Shown: positions 63,774 through 64,000 of the stretch, piece by piece
Position numbering within the stretch: position 1 is the stretch's first letter
Layout: the number at the start of each line of letters is the position of its first letter
Assembly: GCA_029946065.1 (NCBI GenBank)
Contig: JAQSDU010000014.1
Span: forward strand, 305,260-369,259
Direction: 5' to 3'
From: Flavobacterium sp.
GTDB lineage: Bacteria; Bacteroidota; Bacteroidia; Flavobacteriales; Flavobacteriaceae
DNA: 64,000 bases
The notes under the pieces: generated by a model
The model's input: the letters and a program-made list of their open reading frames with translations, nothing else
The model's database searches: none
Told to the model about the DNA's origin: nothing
Program-made: the position numbers and the translations under genes

Positions 63774-64000
63774 ATGAAACCAAAAGCGATTTTAGAAAAA
63801 ACAAACCTGCATCCGCGCAATACGCACCGTTCGGGTTATGACTTTGCATTATTAACACGTGTTTCATCCGAGCTGGAAAAGTATGTCAATGTCAATGAAT
63901 TCAATCGAGAAACGATCGATTTCAGCAATCCTGAAGCCGTAAAAGCATTGAATAAAGCGTTACTGCTAGCTGATTATGATATCCACGATTGGGATATTCC
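63774..64000 (+). CDS. rlmF: 23S rRNA (adenine1618-N6)-methyltransferase RlmF (3' partial)
   Basis: The window ends inside the gene after about 75 codons. The visible part, beginning MKPKAILEKTNLHPRNTHRSGYDF and continuing with PEAVKALNKALLLADYDI and HDWDIP, matches the conserved N-terminus of RlmF (KxGLHPRNxHRxxYDF, AVKxLNxALLxxxYxIxxWDIP). It methylates N6 of A1618 in 23S rRNA using S-adenosyl-methionine; the SAM-binding part is outside the window. Its frame is too short here for a length-based call, but the motif match is clear. Confidence 0.9.
   Translation, partial: MKPKAILEKTNLHPRNTHRSGYDFALLTRVSSELEKYVNVNEFNRETIDFSNPEAVKALNKALLLADYDIHDWDI

Overview
The window looks like a chromosomal segment of a Flavobacterium-like member of the Bacteroidetes. 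The evidence is AT-rich DNA, promoters with the TAnnTTTG -7 box typical of this phylum, two secreted proteins with type IX secretion C-terminal sorting domains, a cyclophilin-FKBP fusion, a DUF3276 protein, and a nusB-DUF1573-yajC cluster. Both window edges cut a gene: a sorting-domain protein on the left and rlmF on the right. I saw no rRNA, tRNA, CRISPR array, prophage, integrase or transposase gene.

Layout. 1-2.8 kb: end of a secreted sorting-domain protein, then a small secreted protein behind a sigma54-like site. 2.8-9.2 kb: a minus-strand cell-surface polysaccharide group (flippase, unknown secreted protein, glycosyltransferase, YfhO-like membrane protein, DUF4834). 9.4-15.9 kb: a MetA-like barrel joined to a GNAT-like protein, a lipoprotein, an alpha-oxoamine synthase (sphingolipid or sulfonolipid type), a cupin, a NYN-LOTUS protein and a lipoprotein. 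15.9-24 kb: a PKD sorting-domain protein, small envelope proteins, a LytS/LytTR two-component system with a sterol-desaturase-like enzyme between its genes, and a 7TM hybrid histidine kinase. 24-26 kb: an FMN glutamate-synthase-like protein overlapping a DUF2809 protein.

26.1-33.7 kb is a copper-handling cluster on the minus strand: Cys-rich exported protein, HMA-DUF3347 protein, HMBD lipoprotein, AraC regulator with an N-terminal CxxC metal-binding-like domain, CopA-type ATPase with one HMA and two HMBD modules, and a multicopper oxidase that carries its own HMBD and a CopB-like C-terminal region. Together they can bind, sense, export and oxidise Cu(I).

33.8-64 kb is mainly housekeeping: RdgB, DEAD-box helicase, SpoU methylase, a cysteine-free sirtuin, PurB, NusB/DUF1573/YajC, a Leu/Glu-type dehydrogenase, an ABC exporter, a PUR-like protein, CsaA, a thioredoxin-fold protein, GlgA-GlgC, cytochrome c, cyclophilin-FKBP, TrmD, L19, monomeric isocitrate dehydrogenase, an OmpA-like protein, thiamine pyrophosphokinase, an alpha/beta hydrolase, a Nudix protein and RlmF.

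The most unusual material is noncoding. Three intergenic elements share conserved ends but enclose different long hairpins (13.6, 54.8 and 61.1 kb). Several spacers hold tandem repeats in strict 7-bp or 8-bp phase with a different word at each place. Two convergent spacers share an inverted GCTGCGCTG motif. One 400-bp AT-rich spacer holds four copies of a 42-bp degenerate repeat.
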